Below, piece by piece: positions 23,425 through 35,405 of a stretch of 64,000 nt of DNA. Under the pieces are notes generated by a model. It saw only the letters and a list, made by a program, of their open reading frames with translations, did no database searches and was not told the DNA's origin. The position numbers were made by a program, and so were the translations under genes. Location of the stretch: positions 34,207 through 98,206 of the forward strand of contig WTPW01000015.1 of the NCBI GenBank assembly GCA_009809945.1. The letters are read 5' to 3'. Numbering within the stretch: the first letter of the stretch is position 1; every line of letters begins with the position of its first letter. Source of the stretch: Gigaspora margarita. Lineage: Eukaryota; Glomeromycota; Glomeromycetes; Diversisporales; Gigasporaceae.

Positions 23425-23930
23425 ATAAAAGAATTTAACTACTAGTAACCAGCAGTGCTATCACCGTAGCTCAATGTAAATAAATCAGAGGTGATATCAC
23501 CATAGCACAAAGTAAATAAATTATTTTGCACTTAATCGTCAAAGTTTAATTAAATGATTTGTTTATGCTATTATTTATGCAGGGTGGATAAATAATATAA
23601 TCAGTACATGCCTAAAAATAAAAGACAAAAAATGTGATTAAATCAATAATCTGGCTTCTTTTCGCTCATTTTCTTGTTCATTAAAAATGATCTGCCTTAT
23701 TTTTGTTTATCCTCTTGTTATTAAAGAAGTGTCTCATAAATAGAATAAAGAATGATACAAATATCTAAATGCAGTATTATACAAATCTCCAAATTCAAAA
23801 CTTAACGAATGAAGCAATAGAAGGCATATTTATATGTTTACTGTCTGTTTGTAAAAATAAAACACCATATTGAAGAAAACTAAAGCAATAAATAGGTCAA
23901 ATAATATAATTCTTTTTTATAAGATACCCA
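23425..23930. other. Intergenic DNA with a two-unit tandem repeat
   Basis: GTGCTATCACCGTAGCTC-AATGTAAATAAAT (from 23455) is repeated as GTGATATCACCATAGCAC-AAAGTAAATAAAT (from 23492). The rest has no gene. Confidence 0.6.
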
Positions 23931-26900
23931 AAATGATATAGCTTTTGTTGTGCACAATGAACAAGACCAACAATCTTATATTCAAGACAATTTAATAAGG
24001 GTTGAAAATTATGTAAAACCATTTGGGATGATCTTGAGCTTATTGAGAAAAATCATCCAGAAAACATTTGTGATAATATAAGTACTGAGGAAGTTAATAT
24101 AGACACTATTGAAAATGATATTGCAGCTGCTCAAGGAAGTTTTGAAGAAGATTATCCATTAGAAAAAGATTATCCATTAAATATCAAAGATAGTCCAGAT
24201 ACTGCTATTGAAAATATTTCCACTATTTTTACAGAAGAAATTACTATTAAAGAAGGTGATTCTTTTTTTCATGAAAAGAAGCTGAATTAAATCTAGAAAA
24301 TTATACAAAATCATTAGGATTTTCTTTACGTTATAAATGGTTTGAAGTTATTAAAACTGAAGTTATATGTCATCGAACATTTGAATGCAGTTTTTTTGAT
24401 AAATTTGTATTGAATAAAGTGATTAATTCAAGCTACTAACGCCAACATATATCTAAGAAAATTAAATGCTCATAGCATGTAAATCTTAATATAGTGAAAT
24501 TATTATCTGAAATAATTATTACAAGCATTGTTAATAAGCATAATCATAATATAGTGCCTAATATAGTCTTGTTTAATGCTAAATATCACAAGTTATCAGA
24601 TGATATAATGAAAGATATTGAATTTTACACAACTAAAGGAAATATGTGTTCAAAACAAATATATTTTTTATTAGTTAAAAGCTTTACAAATTAATTAATT
24701 TACAAAAAAGACCTCTATAATGCTGTTCAAAAATTTAGAGCTCTATTTACTAAGCGTCAGGGCGATGCTCAGCTATAATTAATAAATTATTAGCTTTGAA
24801 AGATCAAAATCCTGACTGGATAATTAATACAAGACTTGATCCATTTGACAACTGACTTATTGGATTATTTTGGATGTCACCTACTCAGCGCCAATATCTT
24901 ATATGCTATAATGATATTGTACAAATGGATAATATATACAAAACTAACTGGTTTGACATGTATCTAGCTTTGTTAGTTGTCGTGGATAATAATCCAAAGA
25001 GCAACTAGTTGCGCAATATTTGTTAAACAATGAGACTACTAAAAGCTATGAATAGTATCTTAGTTGTGTTCTTCAAGCAACTAATAACATTCTGCCCATT
25101 TGTCTATTTTCAGAAGCAAATCTGGTATTAATTAATGCAATAACTTTAGTAATACCCACTACTAATCATTTTCTCTGCATATTCTACATTCAAGAAAATT
25201 TGCAGAAAAATTTGCAAAGTAAACTTGGTCAAAATTTTGAATTATTTTATAAAAAATTTTTATATATCAGAAATAGCCTGTATGAGAATGACTTCTACTA
25301 TTGCTGGATATACTTGCTTGAACAATATCCTCAATCCCGTGAATATCTTACCATACATTAAATAGTTGTTGTAAATTATGGGCAAAGTGCTTTTAAATCA
25401 GATTCTTATTGCGGGGATTCAAAGCAAACAAAGAGTTGAAGTTATAAATTAGTTAATTAAAACAGGCACTAGTAGTGCTTCTTCATTGTATTCTTTACAT
25501 GATCAAATTTAATAGTTACTAGACAATGAATCTCAGTAGGCTCGACACAATAAATATTTTCAGAGCCTTCCAACTCACCAAACACCCTCAGTCATTGAAC
25601 CCATATTTCATGAAGATTTTGCGGTAATGAAAAAATACTTACTAGCACATATTCAATCTATTTAAAAACAATAGATTAATAGATCATTATTGCATCGAGC
25701 AAAAATAATTTCTAAAGAATCTATTAATCTTATACAAGAAGATTCTGATCAGCTAGATTGTGATTCTAGCTTCCTTGAGGACCAACTTGATAGACCTCAA
25801 ATCTCTTTACACTTTCTTTTAGATTATGTACAGCTATCTGATATTGTAGAAATTTGAAAGCTTATCAGAATTGCAATACAATATAGACATTATATTATTT
25901 TATTAGTTGATAGAGGGCATTTGTGTACTAGAGGTTGTACCCATTAAAAAATTTAAGCTCCAGGTTACTCACCCATTTACAACATTATTACCAGGTCATA
26001 AACTGGGTCATCTTTATAATTTGGGTAATCTGGTTGACCCAGTTTTTTTTCGATTAGCTGATGCAAAGTCATAAATTTTCTTATATGCATTTTTTTTAAA
26101 AATCTATATATAATAATAATGGTAACTGATAAATTTATTTAATTTTTATATATAAAATTTAATATATAAGTTTATATATAATTTAACTGGCTAAAAATCA
26201 TTTAGCAAATTTTACAGGTGCCCAGGAATCATAATAATAGCTGTAACAAATCAGTTTATTTTCTAATAGCTAGAGGCAGTCAGAAAATAAACTGGGTTTA
26301 AATAATAAATGATCTCACTCCCAAAGGGCATACTGTACATACATTTGTATGTCACATTATCATACTTATGAATAATTAATCTGGGTCATCTGGTTAACGA
26401 TAGCTATGACCTGGTTAACAGGTATTAACCGAGTTATCTGGTAGCACTTATACAGGTACAAGCTCTATTGTGTACTTGTCAATCAATAATTAACCATAGA
26501 CTTATATGTGCACATTTTTTTTAAGTTATAGCAAATTCAAAAACTGCCAAATTTAACATTGGCCTCATTGCAAATTAATAGTATTTAGAAGAATTTCAAG
26601 ATGATGATACTCAACTAGATTTACAAAAAACTGTGGATGTAATGACACAATTTCAACAAAATAGTAATGTAGAAATGACTACTAATTTGTGTGTATTTAA
26701 TGAGCTCAGACCATTGAATGTTTTTGCAGTTGAAGCAAAAAAGCATATATGAAGAGAAGTTAGATACGTGCATGGGTTTGGAAAGCTTAAAAAAGCACTT
26801 AATTTGGCACTTGATTTAAAATGTGAAGACGAATTTTATTAACATAGTAGACAGTTTTATTACTCAGAAAAAAATAGTGTTAAAGATACAAACAATAAAA

Positions 26901-26938
26901 AAGAAAACTTAGACAACAGAAGATCCAGCAGCAGATAA
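23930..26938 (+). pseudogene. Decayed MULE (Mutator-like) transposase gene
   Basis: The plus-strand reading is clearly a MULE transposase. An acidic N-terminus (VENYVK, DDLELIEKNHPEN) is followed by a zinc-finger-like FAR1-type area (YKWFEVIKTEVICHRTFEC). Next come the DDE core with QMDNIYKTNWFDMYLALLVV (first catalytic Asp) and IPTTNHFLCIFYIQENLQ, a LLEQYPQSREYL helix, and VESYNRLIKTGTSSASSLYS-like sequence. It closes with a SWIM finger (GHLCTC ... LICAHFFQVM) and the tail ENLDNRRSSSR, stop at 26936-26938. The usual second-Asp region reads SEANLVLI, so that Asp seems lost. Many in-frame stops and shifts (for example near 24437 and 24856) make it dead. A 539-bp hAT element interrupts the SWIM finger. 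Terminal repeats were not found. Confidence 0.8.
25929..26467. mobile_element. 539-bp hAT derivative inside the MULE SWIM finger
   Basis: Perfect 8-bp duplication TTGTGTAC at 25921-25928 and 26468-26475. Ends TAGAGGTTGTACC and, reversed, TAGAGCTTGTACC. Removing it restores the SWIM Cys-x-Cys spacing. Subterminal motifs GGGTCATCTGGTTAA and GGTTACTCACCC match those of the 10.3 kb hAT at 35414-45725, so this is a likely deletion derivative of that family. Confidence 0.9.
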
Positions 26939-26939
26939 G

Positions 26940-29900
26940 ATAAGACTAGTTGAAGGGGCTTCAATTTTTAGTTCAAGTTTTTTTACAACCTAGTATAAGA
27001 TCATGCTAATAGCAGCACTACTATCAATTATAGCATAATAAGGTTTTTCTTAGAGTTTAATATTGCATTTGACAGGAGTGGTATAAGTAGGTATCTGGAT
27101 CTGAGTTGTTTTAGATTCTTGGGTCAAATAACTGGCAAGAGCAGTACGTATAGATTCATTGACAAGAAAAGTTTCAAACTGCTTATAAGTATATTCATTT
27201 GTAATATCGATTGTGTATACATCACATGGGTAAAGAGTAGAAAAGCGATTCCTAGATCTGGATCGGTCAGAGAATTAGTAATTTTGATCATTTCTGTATC
27301 TATTGCGTGACTAACTTCAGCTTCAGGATCAGTCATATCCAGAGCAGTTGTTATAGTGTCAGTCCTTGGATCTACTTCAGTTTTGAGATCTGGATCTGTT
27401 ATAGAACTGATTGTTTCTAGAAGAGTAATTATTACTTTAGCCACAGGATTGGTATTCTTGATTGTCTATTTTGTTATTCTGGAATCGAGTATGACAATTC
27501 TAGATAAAATGTTCTTTTTGTCCACAATAGTAATAGATAGCATTAGTGGCTCCTTGCTGGAGTCAGTCTTTATTCTGGTCAGAGTAATAGGCAGAAGTAG
27601 GAGTAAGAGCAGCTTATTTTTCAGCAAGGTTAATACTAAGCTTAGCAATTTGCTCTGTGAGGCATTCTATAGCTTTGTTAGTATCATTAGCATTATAGTC
27701 AGAGGTCATTATTTGTCTATTTGTATGCTCCAGCAATAGCATTGTCCAAAGTATTAGGTTCAGCAGCTTGGACATTCATAGCATATTCTGGGTGCAGTCC
27801 TTAAATAAAAAATTGGATCACAATGGAAGCAGAGAAGATATCATTTGGGTTTACTCTTCCTCTAAGTTGTTTAAAATAGCTAATATAGGTATCAATAGTG
27901 TCTGTGCCTTGTTTAATTTCAAAAAGTTGTTTTGCCAGGTGGCTTTCTGTTTGGTGGTACTAAATTTTTCTTTAAAGAGATAGGTAAAACTAATAACATC
28001 TTCATTGTCATGGCCTTGGTTATAAAAATGAGTAGGTTTATGCTCAAGACTAGTAAGCCATTCCTGAGCATTGTCTTTTATATATGCGCAAGTTAGTTCC
28101 AATTGGCAAGTAGGGCTCTAGTGGCTAGCTCTAGCAGCTTGTTCAAACACTTCTATCCAGGTTACAGAGTCTTGGATTCTATCACCACAATAGAAGTCAA
28201 TTTTAATGAGAGATTTTTTACTGCCTTTTCTCATGGCAGTAGCAAGAGCAGTCATAGTATTAGCAGCCGCTTGTAAGGCTTCGTTATTCATATTTTTTCT
28301 GTTCAGATATAGTTTCTTCTGATTCAGTTTCTGAGAGTACTAATTCTTCTTGATTTAGTTCTTCTGGGTCTTCTTCTTCTTTTGATACTTCTTTTTCTGA
28401 TATTTCTTCTTCTGATTCAACTAGTTCTTCATTAGGTTCTTCTACTAGTTCTTGTAAATTTACTTCTAAATTTACTTCTTCTAATGCTTTAGGATCAATA
28501 ACAGTTGGGTTAAGATAGGCTCCAACTATATAAGGTTAAATAATTTCAACTTGTGAAGATAGATTTGATGTTTAACTCGAGAAGGAGATGGGTCAAGAGA
28601 AATAGTATTAGGGGTCTGGTTGGGTTGTTCATCTATTATATTTGGTTGTAGTAGAGTTACTTGGGGTACTTCAATTATTTGGTGGTCAGTAGAAGAAGGT
28701 TGAGAGATAAAAAGTGATGTGGTTGTCGGTATAGAGGAGGTGTAGTTAGAGGGGTGTATTTAGAGTAGTGTTAGTTTAGTATAGTTTGTTTACAATTGGT
28801 AGTTGTATGGTGGTTACTGGTAGAGGAGTGCATTGAAGATATTGAAAAGGATTAAGATTTTTGAGAAATCAGGAGTAGTGGGTTAGTAGGTGGAGTTTGG
28901 GGTTGAGAGAGAGGTTGGTCAAAGTCAAATAGTAGTAAGGGTAAAGAAGAAAGTGGGTGATAAGAAGAAAATTGGACTTGGGTAGTATCTTTGTTGTAAG
29001 AAGGTAAAGTAGAAGAATAAGAGGGTCTAGCTAAATTATCAAGGCCCTCAGAAGCAAGAGTAAAGATAGATTTTGGCATGGAGAAGATACTAAATTCAAG
29101 GTCTTGGCTATTTTCTTAGTAGATTTGGCCAATAAAAAGGTTTGCAAAAGAATTATCAGGGCAGGTTTTAAAAGGAATAGATTGAGTAGGTCCTTCAATA
29201 TAAAGATCAAAGATAGTGGCTTCAAAGGTAATAGGTAAAATAGGAAGAAGAGTAAAATGGGTATAATGGCAAAGGAGAGCAGCAATAATTTCTGTAGGAT
29301 TAAGATCAGGATAATTATATTGACAACTCAAAACTATGTCCCTAGTAGCAGCTCTAACAATATTATAATTTGCACTGGGTTGGCAAAGTTAAAAATAGGC
29401 TCCAATAGTTTGTTGAGTATAGCTGGTGGCAGAATAAGCAGGTTGGTATTGTAACCAGAAACAGCAAAATTGACTATAGTAGACAGTAGGTGGAAAGCAA
29501 TAGAGCAAGATAAATTGGGGTCAGTGACTTGTATAACTTTAGTTGCAAGAAGAGAAGGATAGTGGGCGTCATGAGCTTCAATTTGTTCTAAATGGATTTG
29601 ATAAGTTCTACTCATATAGAGGTCTAAGAGACAAACAATTTAAAAATTTAACTTAAAAGGAGAAGAGGAGAGAGAAAAGAGTTAGATACTAGGATGTTTG
29701 GAATGTGCTAAAAGGTAAGAAAAATTCAAATCTGGGTCTAAAAAAAAATAACTAATAAACAAATAACTAAACAATAAAAGTGCTACAAAAGCAGAAGCTT
29801 CAAGTATGCCTTTCTGAATGAATCTTTTTCAATTCAACAGAAAAATACCAGTGCTACAAAAGCAAGAGGCTTCAAGTATGCTCTTCTGAATGAATCTTTT

Positions 29901-30330
29901 TCAATTCGACAGAAAAACCAAAACAATTACTTAATAAGAGAAGGAGAGAAGAGAGGAAAATATCCTTGAATAGAGAAGAAGAGAGGTTCTAAAAATTCTG
30001 GCTATTTTTAATAATTTTTGGCTATTTTTAATATTTCTGTCTATTTTTAATATTTTCACCAGAAGGTACCAAAATGTTACAAGTGACTATAGCCTTCAAT
30101 ATAGTACTTGCAACACAACACACGGCAATAGGAATCTTGTAAAGGTCAGAGAAGAGTTGAAGTAGTGTGCAAGTAGAATGTTACTTTAATAGAGTAGTTC
30201 AGTATATTTAACAAAGAGCAAGTATTTATTGGGATAAGATATATTTTATTAATAATAATATAATATAATTCAAAGAGGATATTTAATTGTAGTTATTAGA
30301 GAAAAAGAAGAGGAATCTGAGTTTATTTTG
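26940..30330 (-). pseudogene. LTR retroelement fossil 1 (Ty3/gypsy-like gag region)
   Basis: Minus-strand pieces: a Gag-like core at about 28100-27850 (AYIKDNAQEWLTSLE, SFTYLFKEKFST), an acidic Glu/Ser-rich stretch (about 28290-28480), N-terminal pieces (29615-28850) and a protease-like DSxA area near 27020. At 30060-30080 a primer-binding-like GGTACCAAAA abuts TGTTAC, marking the inner edge of the 5' LTR. No reverse transcriptase or opposite LTR is visible, so it is partial as well as broken in several places. It abuts the MULE stop codon region. Moderately old. Confidence 0.6.
29779..29917. repeat. About 70-bp direct duplication in the leader of fossil 1
   Basis: GTGCTACAAAAGCAGAAGCT... 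and GTGCTACAAAAGCAAGAGGC... both continue through TCAAGTATGC and GAATGAATCTTTTTCAATTC. Confidence 0.85.
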
Positions 30331-30371
30331 CAAGAGGGCCAAATTGTTAGAGTTTATATATCTTTTTAGAA

Positions 30372-30641
30372 AACTAATAAAACTCGTAAAACTAATAAAA
30401 CTAATAAAACTCATAAAACTTGTAAAACTAATAAAACTCGTAAAACTCATAAAACTCACAAAACTTACAAAACTCACAAAACTCACAAAACTCATAAAAC
30501 TCATAAAACTCATAAAACTTACAAAACTTATAAAACTCATAAAACTCACAAAATTCACAAAACTCATAAAACTCATAAAACTTACAAAACTTATAAAACT
30601 CATAAAACTAATAAAACTAATAAAACTCATAAAACTCATTC
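30372..30641. repeat. 9-bp minisatellite, TAAAACTCA-type units
   Basis: About thirty units of AAAACTNRT/C with higher-order patches. Frames on both strands (KLIKLIK..., SFMSFIS...) are translations of the satellite, not genes. Confidence 0.9.
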
Positions 30642-30644
30642 TAT

Positions 30645-31980
30645 AATAGCAGGTGGTGGATTAATTGTAGGTAGTGGGTTAGTTACAGGTGGTGGCAAAG
30701 GGGTATTTGGTTTTCTTTAGTAGTTTCTGGAACAGTATCAGATAAATGTTAATTTAATTCAAAAGCGGTAGTAGTTTCAAAAAAATATTCAGGATCAACT
30801 TCTAATTGTCAGGATATTAAGATTACAGGACTTGCAGTTAAACTAATACATCAAAGTTGTGGGGAGTAAGAGCTAGTAGAACTAGAGTAGTCATCAAGAG
30901 AATGTAGATTGGGGCTAGAAGAGGGGGCAACAAGTGTGTCAAGAAAGGTGTAGTGATCAGATATTGGTCAGATATTTTAGCAATAGAAGAGCCAAAGTCT
31001 AAGTAAGGGTTATATAGTCTATTGTTAAGTTCAGGTTCTGTAGCAGTTAGATGAGCAAAGTTACCAGTAGTTTGGGCACTATAAGTATCAGCATAGTAGG
31101 TACCAGAATACCAATGCCAAAATCTTTCAAATAATGTTTGTGCAGATATTCAACCACTGGTTCTAGAAAGAGGATAACACTTTTGACAAGAAAGATTAGG
31201 ATCACATAGTTGGAAAGGAAGAGCAGAATTCTGGTGATATTCTAATAGATGATTTCTAATATATCAATTATATAACTCATTAATGTTAGTTCATATACCT
31301 TATGACTTCCAAGCTAAATCTTTAAAGTAGTTAAGTATTAATAGTTTTCGTTAGAAAATACAATTACTAGAATATAGTAGCTAGAGTTAGTTCAAAGAGA
31401 AGAGAGTAGCTAAACAGCAAAATGGAATAAATAGCAGCAAGAAAAAATAATAAACAGCAGCAAGATAAAAGTAAACAGCAGTAAGATAGTATAACAGCAG
31501 CAAGATGAAATGATAACAGCAAGAATATAAAAGAGTGTCCTTTTTGAACAAATAGCAGCAAAGTAGAGTAGTATCCAAATGTTTTAAAAGATTCTACCAT
31601 AAGGTACCAAATGTTATAGTAGGAAGGCCTTCTTTTACTCCTTACTATAACAATGACACAGCTACATGGATTCTTTATCAGTTTATAGGAGTGTCCAAGA
31701 GACAGTATAATTCTTTAGTCTGTAAGAAACTATACTCTTCTCTGTAGGCAGTTTGCAACAATATTTATGGGTTAACAATAGTTTCTTTATTAATAATAAT
31801 AAGCAAGAGGACTATCTCAAGGCTTCTATTTCTAAGAAATCCCTTTTACAAGATATTTAATAAATATAAGAGAAGTGGGGTATCTTGGTCTAATTTGACT
31901 AAGGAAAATTCTGTGTCTTTAAATACATTTTAGAATAAGCATTATAAGTGTTGATTTACAATAATAAACATTACAATTGT
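30645..31980 (-). pseudogene. LTR retroelement fossil 2 (partial)
   Basis: GGTACCAAA next to TGTTATAG at 31605-31620 repeats the junction layout of fossil 1, so an LTR edge lies at about 31613. It probably extends to about 31970. The minus-strand body from 31600 down to 30650 holds unrecognised gag-like coding relics. An (AGCAGCAAGATAA)-like simple repeat fills 31425-31525. Broken and partial. Confidence 0.45.
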
Positions 31981-32036
31981 TATAAACAACATAAGCATTA
32001 TAAACAATATAATTATTATAAACAGTATAAGCGTTA

Positions 32037-32694
32037 TCCCTTAAACTGTAAGCAATTCCAGGCAAATTTGCCTGGAAAATTGCTATAAATATGCTTATGA
32101 TCTATATTTTTTAAAACTTAAAATATTTAATTAAAATTTTTTTTTGATAATATTTGAAAATAAGGATTATATTATAGTAGTATTTAATTTTATATTATAA
32201 GAAAAAAAGTTNAAGTTGCTTATAAGCTAAAAATAGACAAATTTTAAAAAATTTATTAACCAAAAAAATTATTTACTTATTCTTGGCGAACTCTATAAAT
32301 ATTAGCTCTAGCTCTCTGTTCTAATACCATATTGTAGTTTATAAAAAGGATTACAACTTTAATTATTGCAACTTTTGTGATTTACTTGTAAAAATTAGGA
32401 CTTTAATTAGAAGTGAAAATTTTTTTTATAGACGGGAACATATAAAATTTAAGAAAATCTAAAAAAAAGCTTTATAGTAAAAATTTTAAATTAAAAACTT
32501 CAAACTTTTATTATTTTAAAGTTTATTAATAATTTTAAAAAATTTTTATAATAAAGTTTATAAAATATATTTTAAAGAAAATATTCTATAAATAAAGTAT
32601 ACCCCATATTCTTAATAAACTTTTATTTTATTTAAAAAATTGTAAATATGTCTAAAAATTCCAGGCAAATTTGCCTGGAATACAGTTTAAGGGA
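32037..32694. mobile_element. TCCCTTAA family, copy B (complete, 658 bp)
   Basis: TA flanks (32035-32036, 32695-32696). TIR TCCCTTAAACTGTA at both ends (one mismatch), then CCAGGCAAATTTGCCTGG just inside both. No coding. The reverse strand gives the empty site for the MULE MITE in copy A (TCCTTTTTATAAAC at about 32336-32350). Confidence 0.9.
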
Positions 32695-32766
32695 TAAGCG
32701 GTATAAGCATTATAAGTGGTATAAGCATTATAAGCAGTATAAGCAGTATAAGCATTATAAGTGTTA

Positions 32767-33398
32767 TCCCTTAATTTGTTATGCAGGCATATTTGCCTGC
32801 ATAAATTAAAACTTTAAATATTAATTTTAGCTATATACTTTCTAAGTAAAAAATATAATATTAGTTTTGTTTTATTAACTTTGTTATAAAAATTTTTTAA
32901 AATTATTAAAAAACTTTGGTATAATAAAAGTTTAAAGTTTTTGTTTTGAAACTTTTGCTATAGAATTTTTTCTTTAGATTTTCTCAAATTTTATATGTCT
33001 TCATCTATAAAAAAATTTTTACTTCTAATACAAGTCTTAATTTTTACAAGTAAATTACTTAAAGTGCAATAATAAATGTTGTAATTCTTTATATAAACTA
33101 CAATATTGTATTAGGAACTATATTTTTAAAACCAATATTTAAAGAATTTGCCAAGATATTGTAAATTATTTTTTTGATTAAAAAATTTTTTTAAAATTCA
33201 ATATTTTTAGCTTATAAGCAACATAAACTTTTTGTCTTATAATATAAAATTAAATAATTTAAAAATATAATCCTTGTTTTCAAATATTATCATATCAAAT
33301 TTTATTTAAATATTTTAAATGATTAAAAAAGTAATCAAAGATATATTTATAGTAATTATGCAAGCAAATTTGCCTGCAAACCTTTACAAACTAAGGGA
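32767..33398. mobile_element. TCCCTTAA family, copy C (632 bp)
   Basis: TA flanks (32765-32766, 33399-33400). Ends TCCCTTAATTTGT and, reversed, TCCCTTAGTTTGT. The inner palindromes read GCAGGCATATTTGCCTGC on the left and GCAAGCAAATTTGCCTGC on the right. Diverged from copy B but collinear, with the same spacing. Confidence 0.9.
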
Positions 33399-33429
33399 TA
33401 AGCAGTATAAGCATTATAAGTAATATGAA

Positions 33430-35405
33430 CTATTCTAAATGTCTAACTTCTCAAATAATAATAACAATATTAGTTAGAGAAGATAACATACTAACTGATT
33501 TTACATAGTAACATTATACAAGAATTTTATAGATATTATAGATACCTTTTAGTTCGTACAAAAAAAACTTAAAAAACTCTCTAAATATTTGACTTTCAAG
33601 CATTAGTAGAACTTAATTTATGAGTTTTATTACTCTTACTTATAGCTTTTTTATTTAATATTATTTAATTTTTTTCTTAAATATTAGAAGGCAACAAAAG
33701 TGTAGATTTTAGCTTTGTCACCAAGACTTTTCACGAAGCTAATTTATATTGGATCATTTTTAACCACAAACTAGTATAAACCACAGTCTATATGGTTACT
33801 TATAAGTACAAAGTAGGTTTCATTAATAAATTTTTAAATTATAGTGAATTAAAAATTTTTACTATATATAAATATATAGATCAGAATGTTTATTCGATAA
33901 CTTAACTAGATTTTTTTCAATTCTGACTTTTTTAGGCATTTTCATATTTTTATAGATTTTTTAAGCATTCCACTTCAGCTTTGGATCTCTTGAACTTAGA
34001 TATTGAGTTTAGATAAAGATTTTATTTTGTCTTTTTGAGCTCGTTTCAAGTTCTTTTTATTTTTAGTTTTTTTTTAGGTTGCATTTTTTTCCCAGACCTT
34101 AATTTTGAATAAGATATTGATATTGAAAATTTGCTAGTTTATAGCAGGAATTATATTACTGTTTAGATATGGGACTCTTTGTTTTCCATTTTTATTACTT
34201 GTTACTTTTTGCTAATTGCTTTTCTTTTCTTTTAGATCTTATTTAGACATGATTTATAATTGCCATGTTAACTTCAAACTATAAGCTATAAAGATTAATT
34301 TTTTATTTGGAGGGGAAATCACTAGTTTCACAGATCAACATAGTATCAATTATATACCTTTTTATTTTAAACAATACTATCTTGCTTTTTTTTGTTTTTA
34401 TAGTTTTGACTTTCATCATTGTTGTTGTTGTAGTTTATTGCTTTGTTGTACCTCTTTTTGGTGTTTCACTTCATCATCTGCTAGTACTGTGTTATATTGC
34501 ATTTCATTAGTGCAATGCTGTATTATGCTACTGTATCTTGTTGCTGATACAGTATCGTGTTGCATTCTGTGCTAGTTCTGTATCGAGTTGCACTTACTAT
34601 TGTATTAAATCTTCTGTGCCTTGGAAGCTACTATTATATTCTGAATAAGTGCTTACAGATAGTTGTTTTATATATTTCATACATTCTTTATTATATAACC
34701 TTGTCTGTAAAATAATTATTTATGAACTAAGTTTTCAGATTTCAACTGGCAAAATCTCTTATAATTAGAACTTTTACAAATGATACGCCAAAGAATATGA
34801 AATACAGAATAGTACAGCACTAGGTAATGCATAGCACAGTACTAGTACAGCATGGCATCAGTATAACAAGATATGGATCCAGTTTCACATATGCTGATGA
34901 GTTTTGGTGCATTATTTATTTACTATATAATTAATCACTAAATTGTAATCTTTTAAATTAAAACCAAATAGTAGAACTAGCAATATTTCATAAATAATTA
35001 ATTCAATATATTGTATTGACAATTTTTTTATAAATTGCACCAACTTTAAATCTAAACTTTAACAACAATTATTAGAATTAACTCGAATCAATGGAGGCAG
35101 GGTTTTAGACAGAAAAATAAAACTCTGGGCTAAACAGAAAAAGGCAAAACATAATTTAATAATATGAATTTATTTAAATTTCAATTTGCAGTGTTCTTTT
35201 GCTATTGCTAATGCCATTTTATAACATCGCATTTAATTGATAGTTATTGTTTTCTAAACAACAATTAAAACGAAATGCTAGATTTTGGGTTAAAATAGAA
35301 TTAGAAAAGTGAGTTTAGTATCAAGTTAGAGTTAGATAGTGGTATGAGATTAGGATTAGAAAGATAGAGTGGGTTTAGCAACAAGGTTAGGACTAAGATC
35401 AGATA
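33430..35405. other. AT-rich intergenic DNA
   Basis: No gene seen. A GCTAGTACTGTGTTATATTG block at 34480-34500 has an approximate complement at 34820-34855 (ATAGCACAGTACTAGTACAG), suggesting a decayed inverted repeat. Short ORFs are leucine/isoleucine-rich noise. Confidence 0.5.

Larger units (their letters stand above)
31940..33425. repeat. 9-bp satellite (TAAGCATTA/TAAGCAGTA), split by two elements
   Basis: Units at about 31940-32036, 32695-32766 and 33399-33425. The array is interrupted by two TCCCTTAA-family elements that used TA inside the satellite as target. Confidence 0.85.

Noticed and set aside
27119-27983. Plus-strand open frames, including 127 residues at 27356-27739
   Set aside because: They lie opposite the minus-strand gag-like fossil and show no protein features of their own.
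30283-30646. Open frames on both strands rich in KLIK or MSFIS
   Set aside because: Direct translation of a 9-bp minisatellite.
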